Assembly (NCBI RefSeq): GCF_003943615.1
Contig: NZ_RJPZ01000002.1
Span: 186,001 to 250,000 of the forward strand
Reading direction: 5' to 3'
Length of the DNA stretch: 64,000 bases
Source: Streptococcus australis
Lineage (GTDB): Bacteria; Bacillota; Bacilli; Lactobacillales; Streptococcaceae
The stretch's first letter is position 1. Every line of letters starts with the position of its first letter. Shown here in pieces: positions 1 to 8,382 of the stretch. A model generated the notes under the pieces. That model saw only the letters and a list, made by a program, of their open reading frames with translations. It was not told the origin of the DNA and did not search any database. Position numbers and translations under genes: made by a program.

Positions 1-258
1 ATCGGCTAGACTTGCCCCAGACAAGATGGTAATCAAGGTGATACCAACCTGAATCGTAGATAAAAAGTGGTTTGGATTTTCCAATACCTTTAAGAGACGA
101 ATATATTTCTTATCGCCTTCCTCCGCTTTTTGCTCTACCCGAGAACGATTCAGCGATACCATCGACATCTCCGTTGCAGAGAAAAAAGCATTTAATAAGG
201 TCAATACAAATAGTAAAACAAATTGCAGTATTAAATCCTGACTGCCAGGGTCTTCCAT
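1..258 (-). CDS. CNNM/CorC-type (hemolysin family) membrane protein, partial
   Basis: Only the first 86 codons lie in the window; the gene runs off the left edge with no stop. The start ATG at 258 is preceded by GAGGAGAAGATCC, a good ribosome binding site. The visible protein has a hydrophobic helix at about residues 10-28 followed by FFSATEMSMVSLNRSRVEQ and a second hydrophobic stretch near residues 66-82. This is the N-terminal DUF21/CNNM transmembrane domain of the TlyC/CorC 'hemolysin' family, usually followed by two CBS domains and a CorC_HlyC domain that would lie outside the window. Family members are thought to act in divalent cation efflux; that role is inferred. An extended -10 (TGATATAAT, 292-300) precedes the gene. 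Confidence 0.85.
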   Translation of the reverse strand, partial: MEDPGSQDLILQFVLLFVLTLLNAFFSATEMSMVSLNRSRVEQKAEEGDKKYIRLLKVLENPNHFLSTIQVGITLITILSGASLAD

Positions 259-332
259 GGATCTTCTCCTCAATGTATAGTAATAATGCCCATTATATCA
301 TATTTTTTAAAATGGTGCATAGTCGCAAAAAT

Positions 333-355
333 TTCCCTCCTAAAAGAGGAGGGAA
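333..355 (-). terminator. Intrinsic terminator after the Mga-type regulator
   Basis: A 9-bp perfect stem (TTCCCTCCT at 333-341 with AGGAGGGAA at 347-355) closes on a 5-nt loop. Read on the minus strand it is followed by a T-rich stretch and lies just past the stop codon at 363, so it ends transcription of the 363-1844 gene. Confidence 0.8.
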
Positions 356-362
356 GGCTTCA

Positions 363-1844
363 TTATACTCCAGATCGTGTGAAATCATAAAAGAGTACAT
401 TCAGTTTTTCTACAAGTTCCAAAAGGGTTAAACTACTTGTACAAATAAATCTTTTCCCTTTTATATCTGGAATCATAAAGTTGGCAACAATGACATCATA
501 TTCGGTGTGCTCTAGTTCATGAAGATTAAAGTCGTGCTTGATGACCTGTGAAAACTCAAAGTTATCCGTACAATAAAATTTTAAGAAATCAATCATGGAC
601 TTGGCATGGTGGTCATCGTATCGGCTAATGATTAAGACCTTAACAGCCGTCCGTCTCCTTAGGAGTTGAGGCAATAGATTTTCCCAATGTGAAAATACGG
701 TATAAACCTGATGCTTGAGATTTTCAGGATTTTCATGAAAGCCCATCTCTTTGAGATAGTGATACAAGCCCGTTTCAACATCCTGATAAAATTTTGGGAA
801 TAGGGTTCGATAATCCTCATTGGTATAACTCTTGGTATCATAGAGGAGAAATTCACCAAAGATTTCACGTCGCTCCAAATGGGAGGTGTTGTGAATATGC
901 ATGATCATCTCTTCATAATTCTCAAGTTCTAAACCATAAGATTCACTCAGGTGATCAAGAAATTGAGAGGCTAAAATATAGGATTTTTTTGTAACAGCAT
1001 CTTCCTCTGTAGCATCAATCAGACCCTGTGGAGTAAAATAGAAGCGTTTCTGCAGGAAGATAATAAAGAGCTGTTCAATGGTTTCTTCGTTAAATTCTAC
1101 ACCCAGTTGCAAACCAAAATAACGAAGCATCTCATTGATTTTTGGAAGCTCTTGATAGAGATAGGCGTATTGTTCAAAATTATTGGCCCCTTCAATTCGA
1201 TAACCTTGCTTAATCCGGTAAAGATACACCGTCAGCATAATTTTATAAGAATGGAAGACCGAATAAGTCAGTGGGATTTCCGTCAATTTATAGAAGAAGG
1301 TGATGAAATCAATGATGACTTGTTCTCTGATATCTGGAAATGGCCACTCTAAATAATAATACCGCTCTGCAAAATATTGGGAATAGAAAAAGCGAATATC
1401 GACTTCGTCTCCCACGACATTTAGAGGATTCAAGGTGATTCGAATATTGTACTTTTCCTGAATAATTTGGTTGATGTTTCGAATCAAGCGATAAAACGAT
1501 TGTTGACTGAGATCATATCGTCTACAAATTAAGTCACTGGAAACGTCCTTATGAAAGAACAAGTATTCCAAGAGGGAGAAAGCTGTAGATTCTTTAAAAA
1601 AGTGATGGTAGACCACCTCGATCCCAACCGAATCATCATAGCTGATCTTAATGCCATTTGTCGAAGACTCAATCAAGAACTCATTAAAGACCGTTCGTAA
1701 ATTTGAAAGATCCTCTTTTAATGAGCGTTCTGTACAATCTAACATTTCAGCGAGTTCCTTCAAATGAAACCAGCGCTTCTCTCGAATTAATGTTTCTAGC
1801 AAACGCATTTGGCGTCGTTGCTTTTTGGCAAGCAATTCTATCAT
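363..1844 (-). CDS. Mga/MgrA-family transcriptional regulator
   Basis: A 493-residue protein with the layout of the Mga virulence regulator family (M protein trans-acting positive regulator) and the length of the pneumococcal MgaSpn/MgrA protein. Residues ~5-60 form the first winged-helix region (RLLETLIREKRWFHLKELAE, then a TERSLKEDLSNLR recognition helix); a second helix-turn-helix lies at ~85-130 (SDLICRRYDLSQQSFYRLI); residues ~170-400 are PRD-like helices; the C-terminus (~400-493) resembles an EIIB-like fold (VKVLIISRYDDHHA). Proteins of this kind link sugar-PTS state to surface or virulence gene expression. It is single-gene, with its own promoter and terminator. No obvious target gene is adjacent, so its regulon cannot be read from context. 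MgrA orthology is likely but not proved. Confidence 0.85.
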   Translation of the reverse strand: MIELLAKKQRRQMRLLETLIREKRWFHLKELAEMLDCTERSLKEDLSNLRTVFNEFLIESSTNGIKISYDDSVGIEVVYHHFFKESTAFSLLEYLFFHKDVSSDLICRRYDLSQQSFYRLIRNINQIIQEKYNIRITLNPLNVVGDEVDIRFFYSQYFAERYYYLEWPFPDIREQVIIDFITFFYKLTEIPLTYSVFHSYKIMLTVYLYRIKQGYRIEGANNFEQYAYLYQELPKINEMLRYFGLQLGVEFNEETIEQLFIIFLQKRFYFTPQGLIDATEEDAVTKKSYILASQFLDHLSESYGLELENYEEMIMHIHNTSHLERREIFGEFLLYDTKSYTNEDYRTLFPKFYQDVETGLYHYLKEMGFHENPENLKHQVYTVFSHWENLLPQLLRRRTAVKVLIISRYDDHHAKSMIDFLKFYCTDNFEFSQVIKHDFNLHELEHTEYDVIVANFMIPDIKGKRFICTSSLTLLELVEKLNVLFYDFTRSGV

Positions 1845-1879
1845 CTTATAGAAACTCCTTGATTTTGTATCATTACTAA

Positions 1880-1892
1880 TTCATTATAACAT
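1880..1892 (-). promoter_or_regulatory. Extended -10 promoter of the Mga-type gene
   Basis: On the minus strand the sequence TGTTATAAT (TATAAT at 1888-1883) lies about 40 nt upstream of the ATG at 1844. The TGn extension compensates for the lack of a recognisable -35. The gene's ribosome binding site is an AAGGAG about 10 nt before the ATG. Confidence 0.6.
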
Positions 1893-1963
1893 ATTTTCTT
1901 AAAGGAAAGGTAAAGGTTTACGATTCAAGTACTTTGCCTATCCTTTCTAAGTCTATATTCAAA

Positions 1964-2141
1964 AGAGAGTGGGACAGAAATCGGTCATTCGTTAGAATTC
2001 GATTTCGTCGTCCCACCTCCGCACAGTTGAGTAGGGTTGTAAAAGCTGATGAAATCAGCGTAGTAGAGCCCACTCAACCACTACGTCTTGCTCGACAATC
2101 CAAAGACAATTAAGAGGCTAGGACTTTTATCCCAGCCTCTT
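1964..2141 (-). repeat. Triple-hairpin intergenic repeat, copy 1
   Basis: This ~178-bp element is the first of five nearly identical copies in the window and the only one in reverse orientation. Read on the minus strand it starts with the hairpin arms AGAGGCTGGGAT / ATCCTAGCCTCT type, then a long stem (GGTTGAGTGGGCT with AGCCCTACTCAACT) capped by GCTGAT/ATCAGC, then a stem GTGGGAC/GTCCCAC. The first hairpin lies just past the stop of the 2152-3279 gene, so it probably also serves as its terminator. Together with the mga promoter it accounts for the whole 307-bp gap. Confidence 0.9.
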
Positions 2142-2151
2142 GTTTATTCTG

Positions 2152-3279
2152 TTAGGATTTATTAATAATCCCAAATTCTTCCTGCTTGCGCTGCTCTTGT
2201 GTCTTTTTATGATTTTCATACAAGGCTGCGAGAAATTTTACAATCTCTTTACCAATCGAATAAACCGGAATCGCCACAATCATTCCAATTACACCATAGA
2301 TGTTACTGGATAAGAGCAAGAGGACCATGATCGTAATGGGATGCACCTTCATTACGCCTCCGACAATCCGTGGATAAAGGATGTTTCCATCGATTTGTTG
2401 AACAATCAACATGAAGATGACTGCTTTAACCATCATATTGAAATCGGTAAAAGCATAAGTGACCACCATGGGAATCAAGCCGATTGTCGGTCCAATATAA
2501 GGAATGAGGTTGGCCAAGGCTGAGAAAATGGCAAAGACCAAGGCATACTTCAAACCGATAAAACTGTAGCCAATAAAGGCTAAAGTCCCGATGATTAAAG
2601 CATCGATAGAAATCCCACTAATATAGCGAGAAACTGTTTGGTTGAGACTCACTAAGAGAGAGGTAATATTCCGCCGGTCATTTTTCAGGATCGTCCGCTC
2701 TAACATCGGTAGCAACTTCTTCCCATCAATCAAGAAGTAAACCAGGAATATCGGTGTCATCACCAGAATGAAGAGTGTATTCACAATCGTTGATACCACA
2801 CTACCTAAACTATTGGTCACACTATTTAAGATATTTTGTAGAATATCCACATAAGACAGGTTTAACTGCTGAATGGTTGATTGAATATTGATACTCTGAA
2901 AGGCTGGATTCTTAGATAACTTCGTTACAAAACTTTGCACTTCCCAATACAAACCTTGGGTTGAATTAATCAAGCTTGTCAACTGATTGATCAAAATAGG
3001 CAAGATATAAACAATCCCATAAATAATCAATCCAAAAAGGGTTACCAAGGTTAATAGAATGCCCCAAATTCGATTCAGATGAAATTTCTTTTCCAAAAAT
3101 TCTACGATGGGATTGGTGATATAATACAAGAAACCAGCAATCAAAAACGGAAGAATAATGGTATTCAGAACAGATACAAATGGAGAGATGAGGCTTCCCA
3201 TACTTCCCCAAATATAGAATATAATCGTTAATAATAAGACTTCACAGGTCCAGAAAAATAATTTACTTTTATGAAACAT
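2152..3279 (-). CDS. AI-2E/PerM-family membrane permease
   Basis: A 375-residue polytopic membrane protein. Hydrophobic segments fall at about residues 8-30, 36-58, 70-95, 155-185, 225-250, 255-275, 285-305 and 320-350, the spacing of the AI-2E transporter (UPF0118/PerM/YdbI) family; the motif NLIPYIGPTIGLIP near residue 258 is the family's most conserved stretch. The hydrophilic segment at ~100-150 is the usual external loop. Some members export autoinducer-2 or act in Na+/H+ exchange; the substrate here is unknown. The ATG follows GGAGGAAAGGG. It is divergent from the ABC ATPase at 3351, sharing a 71-bp promoter region. Confidence 0.85.
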   Translation of the reverse strand: MFHKSKLFFWTCEVLLLTIIFYIWGSMGSLISPFVSVLNTIILPFLIAGFLYYITNPIVEFLEKKFHLNRIWGILLTLVTLFGLIIYGIVYILPILINQLTSLINSTQGLYWEVQSFVTKLSKNPAFQSINIQSTIQQLNLSYVDILQNILNSVTNSLGSVVSTIVNTLFILVMTPIFLVYFLIDGKKLLPMLERTILKNDRRNITSLLVSLNQTVSRYISGISIDALIIGTLAFIGYSFIGLKYALVFAIFSALANLIPYIGPTIGLIPMVVTYAFTDFNMMVKAVIFMLIVQQIDGNILYPRIVGGVMKVHPITIMVLLLLSSNIYGVIGMIVAIPVYSIGKEIVKFLAALYENHKKTQEQRKQEEFGIINKS

Positions 3280-3296
3280 CCCTTTCCTCCTATCTG

Positions 3297-3324
3297 CTAT
3301 TTTATCATATTTATGATAAAATAG
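3297..3324. promoter_or_regulatory. Perfect 12-bp inverted repeat in a divergent promoter region
   Basis: CTATTTTATCAT at 3297-3308 is mirrored exactly by ATGATAAAATAG at 3313-3324 with a 4-nt spacer. It lies between the divergent starts at 3279 and 3351. Each arm contains a -10-like TATGAT/TAAAAT, so the palindrome could be two back-to-back -10 boxes, an operator, or both. Confidence 0.55.
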
Positions 3325-3350
3325 AGAATATTTTTATAAAGGTTAAAAAG

Positions 3351-4139
3351 ATGAAAGAAAGCTTAATTGAACTGAAAGATGTCACTCTAAGAAAAGAAGG
3401 AAAAAACCTCCTTTCCCATTTAAATTGGACTGTTAAAAAAGGGGAAACCTGGGCCATCCTTGGACTGAATGGTGCTGGTAAATCGACCCTCCTTCGTCTC
3501 TTAATGGCAGAATACTGGAAAACAGAAGGAGAGATTTCTGTGCTCGGGACGCAATTTGGACAAGGGGGTATCCCTGAGCTCCGCAAGCGAATTGGAGTGG
3601 TTAGCTCCTTTATTTCTGAGCGCATCCCTGAATCTCTATCCCCAGAAGAAATTGTCCTCACTGGGAAATACAAGAGTAGCATCCTCTATACAACTTATGG
3701 AGAGAAGGAACTCGAAGAAGCTCGGTCCATGTTGCGTCGCATCGGTGCTACTTCTTTGATTGGGCGAAAATACAGGACCCTCTCTCAAGGGGAAAAACAG
3801 ACGATTCTTATCGCCCGTAGTCTCATGGAAGAACCCGATCTTCTCATCTTTGACGAGGCATCAAGTGGGCTCGACTTGTTTGCTCGGGAAGCCATCTTTC
3901 AGCTGATCCACCAGATCAAACAGATGGAAAAGGCACCGACCATTCTCTTTGTCACCCACCATGCAGAGGAAATCACCAAGTCCTTTAGTCATGTCCTTCT
4001 CCTCAAGGAGGGACAAAGTTTTGCCCAAGGGCCTAAGGAGGAAATTCTCACCCAAGAAACTCTATCAGCTTTTTATGGGGGAAAGGTCCAGCTGATTCCT
4101 ATCGGGGAAGATCGCTATTACATTCAGCCTGACCAGTAA
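3351..4139 (+). CDS. ABC transporter ATP-binding protein, YlmA-like
   Basis: A 262-residue single ABC ATPase. Walker A is [12 protein letters not shown] (~residues 38-49), the signature is LSQGEKQTILIARSL (~144-158), Walker B is LLIFDEASSGLD (~163-174) and the H-loop is VTHHAEE. The E following Walker B is present, so the site should be active. The signature SQGEK instead of SGGQ places it with YlmA/ModF-like stand-alone ATPases. No permease or binding-protein gene lies next to it, so its membrane partner, if any, is elsewhere. The ATG follows AAAGG. The gene stands alone between the divergent promoter and a terminator. Confidence 0.85.
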   Translation: MKESLIELKDVTLRKEGKNLLSHLNWTVKKGETWAILGLNGAGKSTLLRLLMAEYWKTEGEISVLGTQFGQGGIPELRKRIGVVSSFISERIPESLSPEEIVLTGKYKSSILYTTYGEKELEEARSMLRRIGATSLIGRKYRTLSQGEKQTILIARSLMEEPDLLIFDEASSGLDLFAREAIFQLIHQIKQMEKAPTILFVTHHAEEITKSFSHVLLLKEGQSFAQGPKEEILTQETLSAFYGGKVQLIPIGEDRYYIQPDQ

Positions 4140-4164
4140 TCATCAGCCTACTAATACAAATAAG

Positions 4165-4197
4165 AAAGAGATTGGGACAAACGTCACCAATCTCTTT
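4165..4197. terminator. Bidirectional intrinsic terminator
   Basis: AAAGAGATTGG (4165-4175) pairs with CCAATCTCTTT (4187-4197), with an inner GAC/GTC pair, and is followed by TTCTTCTT on the plus strand. It separates the convergent ABC ATPase and antiporter genes. Its GGGAC-AAA-GTC core looks like the first hairpin of the intergenic repeat. Confidence 0.75.
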
Positions 4198-4229
4198 TCT
4201 TCTTCTATCTTAGATAGAACTGTCATTTT

Positions 4230-6284
4230 TTATCGATTTCGAGCGTAATTGATCATATCATATGGTAGAGTATTGGCACTTTCTTTCAAGGAATAGTTTT
4301 CCAATTCGTTGACATTTTGCCGCATGCGACGTGCATACTTGGCCGAAATCAAATGCTGCTCCTCATATTCGAAAATGAGTTTTCTCTCCAGGTAATAGCC
4401 TCTTAGCATCTCATCAATATTATTGGGCTTGATCCGATTGATAACCCGCTCTACAAAGGCTCCACTGGTAATCAAAGACGTTTCACGCAGGCGTGATTCT
4501 TGAAGGAAAGAAACCAGGCTACTGCGATAAACCCCTTTTAGATTTTCCAAACTCTCGATAATAATTTCCGTATTCGCCAAATACAAGGCGGCAATCTGAT
4601 CATAATCGATCGCTTCGAGCTTATAATTTTCTCCATTTTTCCATGCCCGAATACCTGATCCAAAGGTCAACACTTCGTGGAAAAGGAGTCGGATTAGGCG
4701 GAAGAGCACCAAGAAATAATAGGTCAGGCGTGATGAAAGATTGCGGTTGACCTTCTGCTCCATGGCTCTGAGATAACGTTGATAGACATGGTAGCTTCTA
4801 TCTCGAATCTTTCCTTCTTCATAGGCTTGTTCCAAGCCATCGTTCTCGATACTGAGAATAAGGAGTTTCAGTTGCTCCCAGTCTCTTTGAGTGGCCTTAT
4901 CCTCCTGATTGAGAATCATATTTTCTATCCGCACATGATAATTATCAATAGCCGCATAGAGAGGCCCCTTCTGCTTGGTCACTGTCAACTCCTTCTCCAA
5001 TAGCATGACGACATCGTTTAAGATAGCAATGTGCATCAAATGATCATTGGATTCCTCTTTGTCTTCGGAGAGCTTCGGTAGGATGAGGAGTCCGATTAAA
5101 AAACTACACAAGGTTACCCCGGCTACTAAAAACAAGAGAACTGGGTATTCTGCTTCTAGCTGCGTCGGTATCAAGAGAATGGTCGCGATGGACACCGTTC
5201 CTTTAACTCCCGAAAAGGTCAACAAGAGGGCATCTTTCAGATACTTATCAATGGATTTTTTCAATCGGAAACCACGGTACCAGTAAAATCCATACACCAT
5301 CAAAAAGCGAATCAGGAATAGGAATCCCGTCAATAAGAGAACGGTCACAATCAAGAGCAGATTGTTGTAAAAGGGGGTCCTAAGAATTGGCTCAGAAATC
5401 ATCTCAAGCTCCATCCCCAAAAGGACAAAGACGGATCCATTGAGGACAAAATTGACTGTATTCCAAACCGTATGGGTCACCGTATCGACTTTAGCTTCTA
5501 GTAGGGTAATTTTCTTAAACCGACTAGCCTTTAGGATGCCCGCCACGACAACCGCAATAATCCCTGACACATGGATCTCTTCTGCAATAAAGAAGGTTAT
5601 CAAGGGAAGACTCAATTCTAAAATGAGCTCACTGGCAATATCTGTCGCCCGAACACTCAACAATAATTTTTGAAGTCCACGATTGACGGCCGCTGTTACA
5701 ATCCCTACTGCAAAACCTCCCAAAATAGAGATTACCAAGTCCCAACTAGCCTGTCCCAAGGAGAAGACTCCAGTGGTCCAAGCAGCCAGAGCTACTCGAA
5801 AAGCCACCAAACCTGAAGCATCGTTGAGCAAGCCTTCTCCTTTTAAAATGTTGGAGACCCGTTTAGGGAAGGTAAAGCGTTCCGAAAGGGAGGCAAAGGC
5901 CACCAAATCTGTCGGACCGAGTGCTGCCCCAACTGCCATACAGGCAGCTAGTGGAATTCCTAGCCACAAGAGATGAGCCAACCATCCCAAGCTAAGGGTC
6001 GAAATAAAAATAACTGGGAAGATTAAAAAGGCGATTATGCGCCAGTGCTTGAGAATAGAAGTAATATCCGCTTCTTCTGCCTCTCGAAAGAGGAGGGGAC
6101 CAATAACCAAAGCCAAAAAGAGCTCGGTATCTAAGTGATACTCCGCATTGGGTAAGAGAAAGCCAATCCCAATCCCAAGGACGATCTGGATTAAGGGAAG
6201 GGGCAAGGTCGGAATCAACTTATTGGTCGCATTGGAGACAATCAGGATTAGGGAAAAGACAATGGCATATACAAGAATTTCCAT
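4230..6284 (-). CDS. CPA1-family Na+/H+ antiporter (NhaP-type)
   Basis: A 684-residue protein with about 12 transmembrane helices in the first ~410 residues and a ~270-residue charged cytoplasmic tail. Diagnostic CPA1 motifs are visible: GAALGPTDLVAFASL (~residues 118-132) and EGLLNDASGLVAF (~149-161), which carry the ion-binding Asp pair. The family exchanges Na+ or K+ for H+ across the membrane to control pH and salt. The tail is helical and probably regulatory. The ATG follows GGAGGATAAGGG and starts 3 nt after the stop of the small coiled-coil gene, so it ends the ytqA-mnmM operon. Ion preference cannot be read from sequence. Confidence 0.9.
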   Translation of the reverse strand: MEILVYAIVFSLILIVSNATNKLIPTLPLPLIQIVLGIGIGFLLPNAEYHLDTELFLALVIGPLLFREAEEADITSILKHWRIIAFLIFPVIFISTLSLGWLAHLLWLGIPLAACMAVGAALGPTDLVAFASLSERFTFPKRVSNILKGEGLLNDASGLVAFRVALAAWTTGVFSLGQASWDLVISILGGFAVGIVTAAVNRGLQKLLLSVRATDIASELILELSLPLITFFIAEEIHVSGIIAVVVAGILKASRFKKITLLEAKVDTVTHTVWNTVNFVLNGSVFVLLGMELEMISEPILRTPFYNNLLLIVTVLLLTGFLFLIRFLMVYGFYWYRGFRLKKSIDKYLKDALLLTFSGVKGTVSIATILLIPTQLEAEYPVLLFLVAGVTLCSFLIGLLILPKLSEDKEESNDHLMHIAILNDVVMLLEKELTVTKQKGPLYAAIDNYHVRIENMILNQEDKATQRDWEQLKLLILSIENDGLEQAYEEGKIRDRSYHVYQRYLRAMEQKVNRNLSSRLTYYFLVLFRLIRLLFHEVLTFGSGIRAWKNGENYKLEAIDYDQIAALYLANTEIIIESLENLKGVYRSSLVSFLQESRLRETSLITSGAFVERVINRIKPNNIDEMLRGYYLERKLIFEYEEQHLISAKYARRMRQNVNELENYSLKESANTLPYDMINYARNR

Positions 6285-6287
6285 CCC

Positions 6288-6551
6288 TTATCCTCCTGAT
6301 CGTTGGTTACAACAGTCCTCAAAGAGTTGTTTTTGTTCTTGGATCTTTTGATCAATCTTTGTCAGATCCTTGTGCTCAATTTTCTTCTGGCAACGTTCCA
6401 TTTCAAGAGAGACCAGCTTCTTCTTGATTTTGATCATCTTTTTGCTCATCCGTGCTTCATCCAAAAAACCGACAGCACGTTCATGAGACGTTGACTCCAC
6501 AAAATCGTGGCGAAGGGCTTCAATTTTATTTTTTAAAAATTCTTTATCCAT
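6288..6551 (-). CDS. Small charged coiled-coil protein of unknown function
   Basis: An 87-residue protein, rich in Lys, Glu and Gln, with no membrane segment. Residues ~35-80 (KKMIKIKKKLVSLEMERCQ and on) form a probable coiled coil; CCNQRSGG ends the protein. Its start overlaps the end of mnmM by 8 bp and its stop is 3 nt from the antiporter start, so it is translated as part of that operon. I do not recognise the family. Because it is conserved in position between a tRNA-modification gene and an antiporter it could act with either, but nothing in the sequence decides that. Confidence 0.7.
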   Translation of the reverse strand: MDKEFLKNKIEALRHDFVESTSHERAVGFLDEARMSKKMIKIKKKLVSLEMERCQKKIEHKDLTKIDQKIQEQKQLFEDCCNQRSGG

Positions 6552-7101
6552 GGCGGTAACTTTCTAATTTTTCGATCATCACCAAAAATGGTGGATGATT
6601 AATTTGATTGAGAGTCCGATAACTAGTAACAGTATATTCTTGTTGGGGAAGTTGAGAGACAAAATCCAAGACAGCATCTTTTTCTAAGTCTCCACCTTCA
6701 TGACCATAATAGATCATGATGGCTATCCGGCCCCCTTTGACCAGGAGGTGACATAGCTTATCGATGGCTTGTATCGTTGTCCTGGGCTTGGTAATGATCG
6801 ACTTGTCTGCTGAAGGAAGATAGCCTAAATTGAAGATAGCGGCCTTGACCTGATCTACATAGCGATCCACCTCTTCATGCCCCTTCAAAAGAAGGTGGGC
6901 ATTGAAAAGACCTGCTTCTTCCAAACGATTCTGCGTATGGACCAAGGCCTGCTCTTGAATATCAAATGCATAAACTTCTCTGGCTAGTTTCGCCAAGAAA
7001 AGGGTATCATGCCCATTGCCCATAGTCGCATCAACGACGGTATCTTGATCCGTAATGACTTCCCTAAGAAAATCATGGGCCATTTCTAATGGTCGCAACA
7101 T
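6544..7101 (-). CDS. mnmM: tRNA methyltransferase MnmM (YtqB, rRNA_methylase family)
   Basis: A 185-residue class I SAM-dependent methyltransferase. The SAM-binding motif VDATMGNGHDTLFLA lies at ~residues 23-37, the acidic FDIQEQAL loop at ~46-53, and FNLGYLPSADKSIITKP at ~91-107 is the family's catalytic-site motif (NLGYLP). This is the PF06962/YtqB family; the B. subtilis and S. aureus members make the final methylation of mnm5s2U34 in tRNA. Length is normal. It starts 1 nt after the stop of the radical SAM gene with GGAGGAG before the ATG, the ytqA-ytqB pairing common in Firmicutes. MnmM activity is inferred from family. Confidence 0.88.
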   Translation of the reverse strand: MLRPLEMAHDFLREVITDQDTVVDATMGNGHDTLFLAKLAREVYAFDIQEQALVHTQNRLEEAGLFNAHLLLKGHEEVDRYVDQVKAAIFNLGYLPSADKSIITKPRTTIQAIDKLCHLLVKGGRIAIMIYYGHEGGDLEKDAVLDFVSQLPQQEYTVTSYRTLNQINHPPFLVMIEKLESYRHG

Positions 7102-7102
7102 C

Positions 7103-8035
7103 CTACTCCTCCAATTTTCCTAGTTTACAGCCTTGAACACTTCCTCGACGACGCATTTCTGTTTCAATAGCATTCAGAACTTCCCACTTATTGAGACTCC
7201 ACATTGGGCCTATCAGCATCTCTCGTGGAGCATCTCCTGTAATCCGGTGGATGACAATCTCCTTGGGAATAATCTCTAGCTGGTCACAGATGACCGATAC
7301 GTATCCCTCCTGACTCATCAATTGCAATCGCCCTTCATGGTAGTCCCGTTGCATCCGAGTATTGGTCATCAGATGGAGCAGGTGTAATTTAATGCCCTGG
7401 ATATCGTTGTCTGTTACACAACGGCGGACATTCTCTACCATCATCTCATGCGTCTCCCCTGGAAGACCGTTGATCAAATGCGAAACAATCTCAGCCTTGG
7501 GAACCTGATGACGAATCCGCTTGACCGTTTCTACATAGAGCTCGTAACTATGAGCACGGTTAATCAATTCAGATGTCGCTTCATAGGTCGTCTGCAAGCC
7601 TAGCTCAATGGTCACATGCATTCGCTTTGTCAATTCTGCTAGGTAGGCTAACGTTTCATCTGGCAAGCAGTCTGGCCGTGTCCCGATGTTAATCCCTACA
7701 ACACCCGGTTCATTGATGGCTTGCTCATAGCGTTCACGAATGACATCGACGGATTCATGGGTATTGGTGAAATTTTGAAAATACACTAAATACTTTTTCA
7801 CATCTGGCCATTTGCGGTGCATAAAATCAATCTCTTTGTAAAACTGATCCCGAATGGGAGCATCTGGTGCCACAATGGCATCTCCAGAACCAGAAACCGT
7901 ACAAAAGGTACAGCCCCCACGAGCAACAGTTCCATCACGATTGGGACAGTCAAAGCCCGCATCAATCGGGACTTTGAAGGTCTTTTCTCCAAATAGGGTT
8001 CGATAATAATCATTTAAAGTCGTATAGGATTTCAT
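7103..8035 (-). CDS. TIGR01212-family radical SAM protein (YtqA)
   Basis: A 310-residue radical SAM enzyme. The 4Fe-4S cluster motif appears as DAGFDCPNRDGTVARGGCTFC near residues 25-45, with the wider CX-spacing typical of the YtqA/TIGR01212 family rather than plain CX3CX2C; a GINIGTRPDCLPDE motif and an ELGLQTTYE motif follow. The start MKSYTTLND at 8035 is preferred: the longer ORF to 8095 overlaps the upstream alkyltransferase-like gene and its extra residues do not resemble the family. A GAGGGG lies just upstream, although close to the ATG. It heads the operon with mnmM. The substrate is unknown; a tRNA role has been suggested from linkage with mnmM. Confidence 0.87.
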   Translation of the reverse strand: MKSYTTLNDYYRTLFGEKTFKVPIDAGFDCPNRDGTVARGGCTFCTVSGSGDAIVAPDAPIRDQFYKEIDFMHRKWPDVKKYLVYFQNFTNTHESVDVIRERYEQAINEPGVVGINIGTRPDCLPDETLAYLAELTKRMHVTIELGLQTTYEATSELINRAHSYELYVETVKRIRHQVPKAEIVSHLINGLPGETHEMMVENVRRCVTDNDIQGIKLHLLHLMTNTRMQRDYHEGRLQLMSQEGYVSVICDQLEIIPKEIVIHRITGDAPREMLIGPMWSLNKWEVLNAIETEMRRRGSVQGCKLGKLEE

Positions 8036-8067
8036 ACCCCTCATTATAGCAAAAAAGCAGAGTGAAC

Positions 8068-8379
8068 TCAAAGTTGAGTTTCCTCTGCTTTCCACTTGTA
8101 TTTCTTAAGATCGACACAACCGTTGGATTTGCATTCCACCCCTTCTGCCCAGAGAAGCGTGCCTTGCTCTTCCCAATCAGGAGCCAGGCGACCAGTAGAT
8201 GTTACGACCCGATGACAGGGATAGGCCACAGCCTTTTTAGAAGTGGCCAAAACCTTGCCGACCTGCCGGGCATGGCGAGGATAGCCAATGAGTTGGGCGA
8301 TTTGTCCATAGGTCGCTACACATCCTATTGGAATATGAGCCAGGACCTTTAAAACCTTTTCTTCAAATAGATCTTTCAT
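8068..8379 (-). CDS. MGMT-family (alkyltransferase-like) protein
   Basis: A 103-residue protein equal to the C-terminal, DNA-binding and active-site domain of O6-methylguanine-DNA methyltransferase. It has the helix-turn-helix region (ATYGQIAQLIGYPRHARQVG, ~residues 22-41) with the Arg finger, and PCHRVV at ~54-59. True alkyltransferase-like (ATL) proteins carry Trp or Ala where this one has Cys, so the acceptor cysteine is present, while the N-terminal domain of full MGMT is missing. It could be an active mini-transferase or a damage-recognition protein. It follows the PAP2 gene by 3 nt, so it is probably cotranscribed with ribU-PAP2. Confidence 0.85.
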   Translation of the reverse strand: MKDLFEEKVLKVLAHIPIGCVATYGQIAQLIGYPRHARQVGKVLATSKKAVAYPCHRVVTSTGRLAPDWEEQGTLLWAEGVECKSNGCVDLKKYKWKAEETQL

Positions 8380-8382
8380 ACT

